Shown here piece after piece: positions 27,454-35,742 of a stretch of DNA of 64,000 nt. The position numbers and the translations under genes were made by a program. Source of the DNA: JAWWOW01 sp033851265 (GTDB taxonomy: Bacteria > Actinomycetota > Actinomycetes > JAWWOW01); NCBI GenBank assembly GCA_033851265.1, contig JAWWOW010000015.1:93055-157054 (forward strand), read 5' to 3'. Position 1 is the first letter of the stretch; every line of letters starts with the position of its first letter. Below the pieces are notes generated by a model. It was not told the DNA's origin. It saw only the letters and a list, made by a program, of their open reading frames with translations, and ran no database searches.

Positions 27454-27852
27454 GTGAACAGCGGCTCTCGTATCGGACAGCTGGGCTGGATCCAGGTCGA
27501 CTGTGCCGATCCGGCAGTCCTCAGTGAGTTTTGGGCGGCGGCGCTCGGTGTCTCGGTGCGCGGCACCCTCGGGGACCCCGTCCACTACGTCGTCCTCGAA
27601 GCAGCGTCGCCCGGCGCTCCCCGCCTGTCGTTCCAGCGCGTCCCGGATCCGACGCCGGGCAAGAACAAGCTGCATCTCGATCTCGCTGTCCCCGATGTCG
27701 ACGTCGCGACGGCGGCATTGGAGGGGCTGGGCGCAACTCGCGTGAGCGGTGGCGACATCACCGAGTACGAGATCGACTGGCGCGTCCTCGCTGACCCCGA
27801 GGGCAACCAGTTCTGCGTGTTCAAAGCTCCGCCCGGTGACGAGCCCGACTAG
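27454..27852 (+). CDS. VOC family (glyoxalase-like) protein
   Basis: A 132-residue single VOC-fold protein. The beta-alpha-beta-beta-beta pattern is visible: IQVDCADPAVLSEFWAAALG at the start and the typical WRVLADPEGNQFCVF ending near residue 120. Proteins of the Glyoxalase_6 type have no assigned general reaction, and only some of the usual metal-binding positions (Asp/His at strand 1, HLDL in the middle) are recognisable. GTG start 27 bases behind the beta-helix genes; its stop overlaps the convergent antiporter stop by four bases. Confidence 0.82.
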   Translation: MNSGSRIGQLGWIQVDCADPAVLSEFWAAALGVSVRGTLGDPVHYVVLEAASPGAPRLSFQRVPDPTPGKNKLHLDLAVPDVDVATAALEGLGATRVSGGDITEYEIDWRVLADPEGNQFCVFKAPPGDEPD

Positions 27853-29363
27853 CGCCTTCTCTCGCCGCGTGAGCCGCCTTCTCCGTCCCGCCCGGTAAAC
27901 CGGGCCAGACGGCCGCCCCGGCTGATCGCCTGTAACCGTTGCTCGGTTGCGGCTCGGTCGGCACGCGTCGTCACGACGAGGAGCTCGTCACCGCGGCGAA
28001 GCACGGTGTGGGTGTCCGGCACGAATGCCCGGCCGTCGCGTACGACGAGAGTGACCGCGGCGCCGGCGGGAAGGCGAAGCTCCCATACCTCGACGTTGTG
28101 CAACCGCGAGTCCCCAGCAACTTTGACGTCCAGCAGGTCGGCGTACAACTCATCGAGCGGCGCGGCCTCAACGTCGAGTTCGCGGTGGTGCTCGGGAATC
28201 TCGAGCCGCAGTGCTCGCGCCAGGGGTGCAAGCAGCGGTGCCTGAATGAGAGTGAAGGCGACGACGAGCACAAAGACGATGTCGAAGACGCGTTCCCCGC
28301 CGGCTAGTCCCGTGGTCAGCGGGATTGTGGTCAGCACGATGGGCACGGCGCCCCGCAGTCCTGCCCACGACAGGAACGCTTGCTCGCGAAGCGGCACCCG
28401 GAACCAGACCAGGCTCAACAGCACGGATACCGGACGCGCGATCAGCAGCAGTCCGAAGCCGACGGCGAGCGCGGGCAAGATGTCGGGACCCAAACGGTCC
28501 GGTGTGACGAGCAGTCCGAGCATGACGAACAACCCGATCTGGGCGAGCCAGCCGACACCTTCGACGAACCCCAATGTGGACCGCCGGTGCGGGAGCCGCG
28601 CGCTACCAAGCCACAGCGCGGTCAGATAGACGGCGAGAAAACCGCTCGCATTTGCGGTCGCTGCCGCGGCGTAGGACATGACGGCGAACGCGAGTGTGGC
28701 GATCGGATAAAGGCCTGCGGCGGGTAACGCGATGCGTGCCAAGGACCAGACCGCGACGACACCGATAGCAGCGCCGATGCCCGCACCAACGGCGAGCTCG
28801 TAGCCCAACTCCGCCGCGCCGTGCCACGCGTCCGACACCTTCGGATCTGCCAACAGCGTCACCAAGACCGCGGTGGGTGCGTCGTTCAGTGCCGACTCGG
28901 CTTCCAGCATCCCGACCAGGCGGCGAGGGAGCCGCAATGTGCGCAACGTCGAGAACACCGCTGCAGCATCGGTGGCGGATACGACCGCACCGATCAACCC
29001 GGCCACCCGCCAGTTGACGTCGAGCGTGAGGTGGGCGATGACCGCCGTCAGCGCGACGCTGACACCCACACCGACGGTCGACATGACGACCGCCGGGCCG
29101 AACCCCGCACGGATCTCGTTCCAGCGAGTCGTCAGTCCACCCTCGGCGATGATCAGCGCGAGAGCAATGAGCCCGATGTCACGCGCGACCTGGTAGTCGC
29201 TGAAGTGCAGCCCGATGCCGTTCTCGCCGAGGACCATGCCGATCCCCAGGTAGAGCAGCAGACCCGGCACGCCGATGTGCCCGGACAGCCGGACCGCCCC
29301 GATCGCGACAAGCAGGACCACGGCTCCGACGAGCAGAGCTAATTCGACGTTGCCCTGGTCCAT
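27849..29363 (-). CDS. potassium/proton antiporter, CPA1 type with TrkA-C domain
   Basis: A 504-residue protein with about 12 transmembrane helices (residues 1-385) of the monovalent cation:proton antiporter family. Motifs include AALIIAEGGLTTRW-type helix (ALIIAEGGLTTRW), the ion-site region VVSATDAAAVFSTLR and MLEAESALNDAPTAVL, and FLSWAGLRGAVPIVL. A cytoplasmic TrkA-C-like ligand-binding domain follows (about 405-480; VEVWELRLPAGAAVTLV, VLRRGDELLVV). This layout matches NhaP2/CvrA-type K+/H+ antiporters that export potassium. ATG start; it lies 93 bases downstream of korB on the same strand and may form its own unit. Confidence 0.9.
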   Translation of the reverse strand: MDQGNVELALLVGAVVLLVAIGAVRLSGHIGVPGLLLYLGIGMVLGENGIGLHFSDYQVARDIGLIALALIIAEGGLTTRWNEIRAGFGPAVVMSTVGVGVSVALTAVIAHLTLDVNWRVAGLIGAVVSATDAAAVFSTLRTLRLPRRLVGMLEAESALNDAPTAVLVTLLADPKVSDAWHGAAELGYELAVGAGIGAAIGVVAVWSLARIALPAAGLYPIATLAFAVMSYAAAATANASGFLAVYLTALWLGSARLPHRRSTLGFVEGVGWLAQIGLFVMLGLLVTPDRLGPDILPALAVGFGLLLIARPVSVLLSLVWFRVPLREQAFLSWAGLRGAVPIVLTTIPLTTGLAGGERVFDIVFVLVVAFTLIQAPLLAPLARALRLEIPEHHRELDVEAAPLDELYADLLDVKVAGDSRLHNVEVWELRLPAGAAVTLVVRDGRAFVPDTHTVLRRGDELLVVTTRADRAATEQRLQAISRGGRLARFTGRDGEGGSRGERRR

Positions 29364-29456
29364 GGGGTCCTTGGATGACGACGGCGGGGTCCGCCATCCT
29401 CACCTGCCAGCCGGTCCGACCGCCACCTGCGGCGCGCCGGCGTCACCCAGCCAGGC

Positions 29457-30545
29457 TCAGCCGGAAACCGTCCAGGTGTCGGCTGAGCGCAACAGAGCGG
29501 CCAGATCGGGCTCACCCTGCGCGGTGACTGCGTCCTCGACCTGCTGAGTCATCTTCTCGTCGTACGTCGACCGGTCCACGTCGCGGAAGATCCCGATTGG
29601 CGTGTGTGAGAACTCAAGGTTGTCGAGCCGCGACAGCGCGAATGCGAGCGACGGGTCATCGGCGTGCGCGTCGTGCACGACCAGTTGCTCGACCAATGTG
29701 GTTGCGGTGTCCACGACCTCGAGGCGACCGTCTTTCCACTGCAGACCCTTGGCGCCGTCTGTGCCGAACACGATCGGCTCACCGTGCTCCAGGCGCAGCA
29801 ACACCTCATCGCGCGTGTCGGGGCTCTTCAGTACGTCGAACGCACCGTCGTTGAAGATGTTGCAGTTCTGGTAGATCTCGACCAGCGACGCGCCTTTGTG
29901 AGCTGCTGCTGCGCGCAGCACCGACGTCAGATGCTGCCGGTCGGAGTCGATGGTCCGCGCAACGAACGTTGACTCGGCACCAAGTGCGAGCGAGATCGGG
30001 TTGAACGGATGGTCGAGGGAGCCCATCGGTGTGGACTTCGTAATCTTGCCCACCTCGGACGTCGGAGAGTACTGACCCTTGGTCAGACCGTAGATGCGGT
30101 TGTTGAACAGCAAGATGGTGACGTTGACGTTGCGCCGCAGCACATGGATCAGGTGGTTGCCGCCGATGGAGAGTGCGTCACCGTCACCGGTGACGACCCA
30201 CACCGAAAGATCTGGTCGCGCAGAGGCGAGGCCCGTTGCGATCGCTGGGGCTCGACCGTGGATCGAGTGCAGCCCGTAGGTGTTCATGTAGTACGGAAAG
30301 CGCGAGGAGCAACCGATGCCCGAGACGAACACAATGTTCTCCCGGCGCAGTCCGAGCTCAGGCAGGAATCCCTGCACTGCGGCGAGGATCGCGTAGTCGC
30401 CGCACCCCGGGCACCAGCGCACCTCCTGGTCGGAGGTGAACTCCTTGCGCGTCTGCTCGGCATCCGCGCGGGGGACCAGCGCGAGGCCGGGGAAACTGCT
30501 CCCGGAACCGTTCGGCTCGTTGCTCGAGCCGTTTGTGTCAGCCAC
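29457..30545 (-). CDS. korB: 2-oxoacid:ferredoxin oxidoreductase subunit beta
   Basis: A 362-residue TPP-binding beta subunit. Motifs: CPGCGDYAILAAVQ and GIGCSSRFPYYMNTYG (cysteines for the [4Fe-4S] cluster) and the thiamine diphosphate/Mg motif GDGDALSIGGNHLIHVLRRN. With KorA it oxidises a 2-oxoacid, most likely 2-oxoglutarate, to the acyl-CoA with reduction of ferredoxin, the CoA-dependent alternative to 2-oxoglutarate dehydrogenase in several actinomycetes. GTG start overlapping the korA stop by eight bases. Exact substrate is inferred from family resemblance only. Confidence 0.93.
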   Translation of the reverse strand: MADTNGSSNEPNGSGSSFPGLALVPRADAEQTRKEFTSDQEVRWCPGCGDYAILAAVQGFLPELGLRRENIVFVSGIGCSSRFPYYMNTYGLHSIHGRAPAIATGLASARPDLSVWVVTGDGDALSIGGNHLIHVLRRNVNVTILLFNNRIYGLTKGQYSPTSEVGKITKSTPMGSLDHPFNPISLALGAESTFVARTIDSDRQHLTSVLRAAAAHKGASLVEIYQNCNIFNDGAFDVLKSPDTRDEVLLRLEHGEPIVFGTDGAKGLQWKDGRLEVVDTATTLVEQLVVHDAHADDPSLAFALSRLDNLEFSHTPIGIFRDVDRSTYDEKMTQQVEDAVTAQGEPDLAALLRSADTWTVSG

Positions 30546-32397
30546 TGTTGATCACGTCCGTGAGTACGCCCGCGAGCTCTTCCGCTTTGAACGGGAGCCC
30601 TCGCACGCGGTTGTAGGCGATGGCGTCAACGAGAAAGCGACCGCGGATCAGCAACGCGAGCTGACCGAGGTTCATCTCCGGTATGACGACCTTGTCGTAA
30701 CTGTTGAGCACGTCCTCAGTGTTGGCGGGGAACGGGTTCAGGTGACGCAAATGCGCCTGGGCGATCGAGTGTCCAGAGTTGCGCACCCGCCGGCACGCGG
30801 CACCGATCGGTCCGTACGTCGATCCCCAACCCAAAACAAGCACCCGCGCACCGCCGTCCGGGTCATCGACCTCGAGGAGCGGTATGTCGCGCGCGATGCC
30901 GTCGACCTTGGCCTGTCGCGTGCGCACCATGAAGTCGTGGTTGGTCGGGTCGTAGGAGATATCGCCGGACCCGTCGGCCTTCTCGAGGCCACCGATGCGG
31001 TGCTCCAAACCCGGCGTACCAGGAATGGCCCACGGCCGGGCGAGGGTCTCGGGGTCGCGCAAGTAGGGCCAGAAAACCGCCTCGTCACCCTCACCCTTGT
31101 TGGGGGCGGTGGTGAACTCGACCGTCAGATCTGGCAGCGACTCCAACTCGGGCAATCGCCACGGCTCCGCGCCGTTGGCGAGATAGCCGTCCGAGAGCAG
31201 GAAGACCGGGGTGCGGTACTTCAACGCGATCCGTGCTGCCTCGATCGCGGCGTGGAAGCAGTCGGCGGGCGAGCTGGCGGCGATCACGGGCACAGGCGCT
31301 TCACCGTTGCGCCCGAACATCACTTGGAGCAGGTCGGATTGCTCCGTCTTCGTCGGCAGTCCGGTCGACGGGCCGCCGCGCTGGATGTCACAAATGATGA
31401 GGGGCAGCTCGAGTGAGACCGCGAGCCCGATCGTCTCCATCTTCAGCGAGATACCGGGACCACTCGACGTAGTGACGCCGAGCGCGCCACCGAACGCCGC
31501 ACCGAGTGCTGCACCGACGCCGGCGATTTCGTCTTCGGCCTGGAAGGTGCGTACGCCGAAAGCCTTGTGCTTCGACAACTCATGCAAGATGTCAGACGCG
31601 GGTGTGATCGGGTACGCGCCGAGGAACAGCGGCAGACCAGACAGTCGGGATGCCGCGACGAGTCCGTAGGCAAGTGCGACGTTGCCCGAGACATTGCGGT
31701 AGGTGCCAGGAGTGAGCTTCGCCGGCTTGACCTCATAGCTGACGGAGAACGACTCGGTTGTCTCGCCGTAGTTGAAGCCCGCCTTGAACGCCGCAATGTT
31801 GGCGCCAGCGATCTCCGGCCGCGCACGGAACTTGGTGTTCAGGAACCGCTCGGTGCTCTCGGTTGGCCGGTTGAACAACCAGCTCATCAGCCCGAGCGCG
31901 AACATGTTCTTGGCCCGCTCGGCTTCCTTGCGCGACAGTTCGAATTCCTTGAGCGCCTCGACGGTGAGCGACGTCAGCCCGATCGCGTGCACCTTGTAGT
32001 TGTCGAGCGACCCGTCTTCGAGCGGGTTCGATGTGTAGCCCACTTTGGCGAGGTTGCGCTTGGTGAACTCGTCCTTGTCGAGGATGAGGTCGCCGTTCTC
32101 GGGCAGGTCCGCGAGGTTTGCCTTCAACGCCGCAGGGTTCATGGCCACGAGGACGTCGGGGCGGTCACCGGGGGTGAGGATGTCGTAGTCCGCGAAGTGC
32201 AGCTGGAATCCGGAGACGCCGGCGAGCGTGCCGGCAGGCGCCCGGATCTCCGCGGGAAAGTCCGGCAGCGTCGACAGGTCGTTCCCGAACGCTGCGGTCT
32301 CAGAGGTGAAACGATCGCCCGTCAACTGCATGCCGTCGCCGGAGTCGCCGGCGAAACGGATGATGACGCGATCGAGCTGTTTGACCTCTTTGGTCAC
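30538..32397 (-). CDS. korA: 2-oxoacid:ferredoxin oxidoreductase subunit alpha (gamma-alpha fusion)
   Basis: A 619-residue fusion: an N-terminal gamma domain (about 1-190; IRFAGDSGDGMQLTGDRF) followed by the alpha/pyrimidine-binding domain with the signature YPITPASDILHELS and FQAEDEIAGVGAALGAAFGG, and a C-terminal transketolase-like domain. Together with KorB it forms the oxygen-tolerant two-gene KorAB type. GTG start with a GGGGGAGGG ribosome-binding run upstream on the minus strand. Its start region faces the nuoB-like gene across 130 bases, so the two units may share control. Confidence 0.93.
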   Translation of the reverse strand: MTKEVKQLDRVIIRFAGDSGDGMQLTGDRFTSETAAFGNDLSTLPDFPAEIRAPAGTLAGVSGFQLHFADYDILTPGDRPDVLVAMNPAALKANLADLPENGDLILDKDEFTKRNLAKVGYTSNPLEDGSLDNYKVHAIGLTSLTVEALKEFELSRKEAERAKNMFALGLMSWLFNRPTESTERFLNTKFRARPEIAGANIAAFKAGFNYGETTESFSVSYEVKPAKLTPGTYRNVSGNVALAYGLVAASRLSGLPLFLGAYPITPASDILHELSKHKAFGVRTFQAEDEIAGVGAALGAAFGGALGVTTSSGPGISLKMETIGLAVSLELPLIICDIQRGGPSTGLPTKTEQSDLLQVMFGRNGEAPVPVIAASSPADCFHAAIEAARIALKYRTPVFLLSDGYLANGAEPWRLPELESLPDLTVEFTTAPNKGEGDEAVFWPYLRDPETLARPWAIPGTPGLEHRIGGLEKADGSGDISYDPTNHDFMVRTRQAKVDGIARDIPLLEVDDPDGGARVLVLGWGSTYGPIGAACRRVRNSGHSIAQAHLRHLNPFPANTEDVLNSYDKVVIPEMNLGQLALLIRGRFLVDAIAYNRVRGLPFKAEELAGVLTDVINSG

Positions 32398-32469
32398 GGA
32401 CTTGACCCTCCCCCGCGCAGGGCATCTCGGCGCTGATTTCGGTCGTCGTACGCACCTGACGGTGACTCA

Positions 32470-32475
32470 AGTGTA
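32470..32475 (-). promoter_or_regulatory. candidate -10 box for korAB
   Basis: On the minus strand this reads TACACT, a good actinobacterial -10, 72 bases upstream of the korA GTG. No convincing -35 accompanies it. Placed in the divergent korA/nuoB-like intergenic region. Confidence 0.3.
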
Positions 32476-32515
32476 CGTCGCAGGCACTCGCCGGGTTTAC
32501 ACACCTGGATGTTCC

Positions 32516-32521
32516 TACGAT
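32516..32521 (+). promoter_or_regulatory. candidate -10 box for the nuoB-like operon (leaderless)
   Basis: TACGAT ends six bases before the GTG at 32528, the spacing of a leaderless promoter, which also supports that GTG as the true start. No strong -35 is visible. Confidence 0.35.
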
Positions 32522-32527
32522 GACCGT

Positions 32528-32971
32528 GTGACGGTCACCACACCGGATCGGCTGACCCTCGATTGGGGGCGGCGGTTCCACCTGTCGTTGTTCAACCTCG
32601 GGCTGGCCTGTTGCGCAGTCGAGGTCGTCGCCGCCGCTGACCGGCTCCGACGCGACGCTGGTTCGCCCTTACTTACCAATAAGCCACGCGAAGCGCACGT
32701 GATGGTCGTTTCGGGCACGCTCACCGACAAGCTCGCCCCGGCGGTGCTCCCGTTGTACGACGCGCTACCCGCTCCGCGTCACGTCGTCTCCTTCGGTGCC
32801 TGCGCCACCTGCGGCGGGCCCTACTGGGACAGCTACTCCGTAACCAAGGGCGTCGACCAACTGATCCCCGTCGACCTGTACATCCCCGGCTGCCCGCCGC
32901 GACCAGAAGCGCTGCTGGCCGGACTCAGCCGCCTCGACGAGATCATCACCGCCGCGGAGACAGCCGCATGA
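32528..32971 (+). CDS. NuoB-like [4Fe-4S] subunit (second copy, isolated)
   Basis: A 147-residue protein of the complex I 20-kDa/NiFe-hydrogenase small-subunit family. All four Cys ligands of an N2-type cluster are present: tandem Cys in LACCAVEV, one in FGACATCGG, one in YIPGCPPRPEALLAG. Shorter than usual NuoB. Start at GTG 32528, which gives the natural N-terminus and sits six bases after a -10-like TACGAT. It heads a three-gene run with NuoC- and NuoI-like proteins, with no NuoD or membrane subunits. Possible roles: alternative connecting module of complex I, or a soluble ferredoxin-linked complex; the adjacent divergent korAB makes reduced ferredoxin. Confidence 0.85.
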   Translation: MTVTTPDRLTLDWGRRFHLSLFNLGLACCAVEVVAAADRLRRDAGSPLLTNKPREAHVMVVSGTLTDKLAPAVLPLYDALPAPRHVVSFGACATCGGPYWDSYSVTKGVDQLIPVDLYIPGCPPRPEALLAGLSRLDEIITAAETAA

Positions 32972-33510
32972 CACACCGTCCGACTGTCGAGCAGCTCGCC
33001 GCGCTGGTGGGCGGGGTGCCGGCCGATGACCAGGCGCTCGGCGCGCCGACGGTCGACCTGACCAGCGACCAGTGGCTCGATGCACTGACAACCGCACGCG
33101 ATGCCGGGCTGGCCTACTTCGACTGGCTGACCGGCGTCGATGAGGGCGATGAGGTGGGAATCGTCGTCCATCTCTATTCACTCGACCAGCGCCACGGTCT
33201 CCTCTTGCGGACCCGCGTCGCGCGCGACGGCGGGCAGCTACCAAGCGCCACCAACGTTTTTCCGGGAGCCAGCTGGCACGAGCGGGAGACCATCGAGATG
33301 TACGGCGTCACCTTCGACGGACACCCCGATCCGCGGCCGCTGTTGCTCCCCGACGAGTTCCACGGTCACCCGCTGCGCAAGGATTTCGTGCTAGCGGCGC
33401 GCGCCGGCCGTGACTGGCCCGGTGCCGTTGAGGACCCGAGCAAGACCGGCAGTCGGCGCCGCCTGCGGCCCCCTGGCGCCACGGGTCCGGGCACCTGGTC
33501 AGAGCGATGA
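32968..33510 (+). CDS. NuoC-like subunit (second copy)
   Basis: A 180-residue protein of the complex I 30-kDa family. The C-terminal half carries the family signature: WHERETIEMYGVTFDGHPD followed by LLLPDEFHGHPLRKDF. The N-terminal part (AYFDWLTGVDEGDEVGIVVH) fits the NuoC alpha/beta domain. ATG in an ATGA overlap with the nuoB-like gene. A hydrophilic 35-residue tail follows the last conserved motif. NuoC normally contacts NuoB, NuoD and NuoI, two of which are neighbours here. Confidence 0.87.
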   Translation: MTHRPTVEQLAALVGGVPADDQALGAPTVDLTSDQWLDALTTARDAGLAYFDWLTGVDEGDEVGIVVHLYSLDQRHGLLLRTRVARDGGQLPSATNVFPGASWHERETIEMYGVTFDGHPDPRPLLLPDEFHGHPLRKDFVLAARAGRDWPGAVEDPSKTGSRRRLRPPGATGPGTWSER

Positions 33511-33890
33511 ACCCGCCCGAGCAGTTGCCCGCACGGTCGCGTGGCGTGATCGCCCTGCTGGAAGACAAGTGCACCGTCTGCATGATCTGCGCCCGCGAAT
33601 GTCCGGACTGGTGCATCTACATCGAAGGGCATCAAGAGGCCGAGCCCGCCGATGTTGCCGGTCGCCGGCCGGTGACGCACAACGTCCTGGACCGTTTCGC
33701 GATCGACTTCGGCGTGTGCATGTACTGCGGGATCTGCGTCGAGACCTGCCCGTTCGACGCACTCCATTGGGCGCCGACATACGACTACCCCGCGTCGGAG
33801 GTCGGTGCGCTCGTACACGAGCGGGAACGGCTCGCTAGTTGGTTGCCAGCCGCGCCACAGGCGCCACTCAGCCCAGAAGTGGCAGGCTGA
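33507..33890 (+). CDS. NuoI-like 2x[4Fe-4S] ferredoxin-type protein
   Basis: A 127-residue protein with two intact cluster motifs, CTVCMICARECP and CMYCGICVETCP, arranged as in NuoI and followed by a short hydrophilic C-terminus (EVGALVHERERLASWL) like that of NuoI. Much shorter than the NuoI at 5264-5815 because the N-terminal amphipathic segment is missing. ATG in an ATGA overlap with the nuoC-like gene, so the three genes form one translationally coupled unit. Confidence 0.87.
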   Translation: MNPPEQLPARSRGVIALLEDKCTVCMICARECPDWCIYIEGHQEAEPADVAGRRPVTHNVLDRFAIDFGVCMYCGICVETCPFDALHWAPTYDYPASEVGALVHERERLASWLPAAPQAPLSPEVAG

Positions 33891-33931
33891 ACAACTGGGA
33901 ACGCCGGCACCGTGCTCAGCGTTTACCTAGG

Positions 33932-33952
33932 TACGCCGGGAAGACCGGCGTA
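33932..33952 (+). promoter_or_regulatory. 8-bp inverted repeat ahead of htpX
   Basis: TACGCCGG and CCGGCGTA are perfect inverted repeats around a 5-base GAAGA loop, 18 bases before the htpX GTG and 41 bases after the NuoI-like stop. It may be a small terminator, an mRNA stem controlling htpX translation, or an operator. A CCTAGG palindrome lies just upstream. Confidence 0.35.
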
Positions 33953-33970
33953 GGAGAAGACGGAGGACAC

Positions 33971-34840
33971 GTGCACCGCGCACACAATGGCTTGAAGACC
34001 GCCGCTCTGCTGGGGCTTCTTTCGGCTCTGATCCTGGCCGCCGGGCAGCTAGTGGGCGGCAGCAACGGGTTGGTCATCGCGCTGTTCATCGCGCTTGGGC
34101 TGAACGGTTTCAGTTACTTCTTCAGCGACAAGATCGCGCTGCGATCCATGCGCGCCCGCCCGGTGAGCGAGGCGGAGCAGCCCGCGATGTATCGCATTGT
34201 CCAGGAGCTCGCTACCGCGAACCGCGCCCCGATGCCCCGGCTCTACATCAGCCCGACCATGCAACCCAACGCATTCGCAACCGGCCGCAACCCGCGCCAC
34301 GCCGCTGTGTGCTGCACCGAAGGCATCCTGCAAATCCTCGACGAGCGGGAGCTCCGCGGTGTTCTCGGCCATGAGCTCAGCCATGTCTACAACCGCGACA
34401 TCCTCATCAGTTCGGTTGCTGGTGGGCTCGCCGCGGTCATCTTGTTCCTGTCGCGTTTCGCGATGTTCGCGTCGCTGTTCGGCGGGCGCGGTAGCGATGA
34501 GAACAGCAACGTCTTCGGTGAGCTGCTGCTCATCATCCTCGGCCCGATCGCGGCCACGATGATCCAGCTGGCGATCAGCCGGGCGCGGGAATACCAAGCC
34601 GACGCTTCCGGCGCGCAGATCACCGGCGACCCCCTCGCACTGGCCAGCGCACTGCGCAAGCTGGAACGAGGAACTGCGGCAATGCCGCTGCAGCCGACAC
34701 CTCAGTTGACCGCAACGAGTCACCTCATGATTGCCAGCCCGTTCCGCGGTGGAGGCATGGCCAAGTTGTTCTCGACGCACCCGCCGATGGACGAGCGCAT
34801 CCGCCGACTCGAGGAGATGGCTGGAAGCTCCGCTTACTAA
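33971..34840 (+). CDS. htpX: zinc metalloprotease HtpX
   Basis: A 289-residue membrane protease of family M48B that degrades misfolded membrane proteins. Two N-terminal helices (ALLGLLSALILAAGQLV and VIALFIALGLNGFSYFF), the zinc motif HELSH in GVLGHELSHVYNRD, two further helices, and the downstream Glu ligand in AREYQADASGAQI are all present. The GTG at 33971 is preceded by GGAGG at five bases. C-terminal LFSTHPPMDERIRRLEEM is the usual HtpX ending. It follows the nuo-like trio with an 80-base gap containing an inverted repeat. Confidence 0.95.
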   Translation: MHRAHNGLKTAALLGLLSALILAAGQLVGGSNGLVIALFIALGLNGFSYFFSDKIALRSMRARPVSEAEQPAMYRIVQELATANRAPMPRLYISPTMQPNAFATGRNPRHAAVCCTEGILQILDERELRGVLGHELSHVYNRDILISSVAGGLAAVILFLSRFAMFASLFGGRGSDENSNVFGELLLIILGPIAATMIQLAISRAREYQADASGAQITGDPLALASALRKLERGTAAMPLQPTPQLTATSHLMIASPFRGGGMAKLFSTHPPMDERIRRLEEMAGSSAY

Positions 34841-34888
34841 GCCGTCGCCGTCGCGCTTACCTGCCGCGACCGCCCGGTGTTCGAGACC

Positions 34889-34924
34889 GCCCGGCCGCGC
34901 TACCCCCCGTCAGTGCGGCCGGGC
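34889..34924 (+). terminator. Rho-independent-type terminator after htpX
   Basis: A 10-bp perfect GC stem (GCCCGGCCGC / GCGGCCGGGC) with a 16-base loop is followed by TCTTTCGTT. It lies in the convergent space between htpX and the minus-strand yajQ-family gene, so it can end the htpX transcript; the stem could also act on the opposite strand. Confidence 0.7.
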
Positions 34925-34964
34925 TCTTTCGTTGCCGCCAGCGCGCACCGCGGTCGCCAGGAGA

Positions 34965-35456
34965 TCAGCGGTAGTTCGTGTACTGCAGCGCGATCTCGAG
35001 GTCCTTGTCTTTGAGCAGGATCTGAACCGCCTGCAGGTCGTCCTTCTTCTTGCTCGACACCCGCAGCTGGTCGCCTTGGATCTGCGCTTGTACGCCCTTA
35101 GGGGCTTCGTCGCGGATGATTTTCGAGATCTTCTTGGCGTTCTCGCTGGTGATGCCTTCGCGCAGCTTGGCGGCGATCTTGTAACCCTTGCCGGATGACC
35201 GCGGCTCGTCGAAGTCGAAGAACTTCTGCGAGACCCCGCGCTTGACCAACTTGTCGCGGAACACGTCGAGTGCTGCTTTCGCTCGCTCCTCGGTGTCGGC
35301 AGAGATGTCAACGCCTTCTTTGCCCGACCACGCGATCGACGCGTTGGTGCCGCGGAAGTCGAACCGCTGCGCCAACTCCTTGCCAGCCTGGTTCAACGCG
35401 TTGTCGACCTCTTGGTGGTCGGCCTTGCTCACGATGTCGAACGACGAGTCAGCCAC
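34965..35456 (-). CDS. YajQ family nucleotide-binding protein
   Basis: A 163-residue UPF0234/YajQ protein (two ferredoxin-like RNP-fold halves). It starts ADSSFDIVSKADHQEVDNAL and ends DLEIALQYTNYR, the canonical ends of the family; ELAQRFDFRGTNA and KVQAQIQGDQLRV-like segment (GVQAQIQGDQLRVSS) are conserved. In Xanthomonas a family member binds cyclic di-GMP; whether this one does is unknown, although a c-di-GMP enzyme gene is close by. GTG start with GGGAGAG upstream; further upstream extension would run into tRNA-Tyr and is rejected. Confidence 0.93.
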   Translation of the reverse strand: MADSSFDIVSKADHQEVDNALNQAGKELAQRFDFRGTNASIAWSGKEGVDISADTEERAKAALDVFRDKLVKRGVSQKFFDFDEPRSSGKGYKIAAKLREGITSENAKKISKIIRDEAPKGVQAQIQGDQLRVSSKKKDDLQAVQILLKDKDLEIALQYTNYR

Positions 35457-35488
35457 GGTTGTTGCTCTCCCGATATCCTGATGCGCAC

Positions 35489-35570
35489 GGCAGGTTGCCC
35501 GAGTGGTCAAAGGGAGCGGTCTGTAAAACCGCCGGCTCAGCCTACGTTGGTTCGAACCCAACACCTGCCA
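35489..35570 (+). tRNA. tRNA-Tyr (GTA)
   Basis: An 82-base class II tRNA. Acceptor arms GGCAGGT/ACCTGCC pair fully, the anticodon stem GGCGGT-type pairing encloses the loop CTGTAAA with anticodon GTA at 35523-35525, a long variable arm follows, and the T arm contains GGTTCGAACCC. CCA is not encoded. A TATCCT -10-like hexamer ends 10 bases upstream. It is divergent from the YajQ gene by 32 bases. Confidence 0.95.
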
Positions 35571-35742
35571 CTCACCGACGACCCAATCGCCCCGGTCTTG
35601 ACCGTCCGCGGTACGCCGTTTGGCGCAGCCGAAGTGACTCCGGATCGACGTTCATACCGTCTTGTTGGGGTCGGACCGTTCCGGCATTCTGTAACGCAAC
35701 GTAGTCGACCAACCCCAATGCGTCACAACGGGCGGGCACTTG

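Noticed and set aside
32228..32527. A longer N-terminus for the nuoB-like protein
   Set aside because: The extra codons lie antisense to korA and its promoter region and show no conserved sequence; GTG 32528 gives the natural family start.
32524..32540. GTGTGACGGTCACCACA as a third CRP-type site
   Set aside because: The half-sites are two bases apart instead of six and the right half is TCACC, so it does not fit TGTGA-N6-TCACA; it also contains the start codon of the nuoB-like gene.
35457..35564. A longer N-terminus for the YajQ-family protein
   Set aside because: It would be translated from the tRNA-Tyr complement; the family N-terminus begins at the GTG at 35456.
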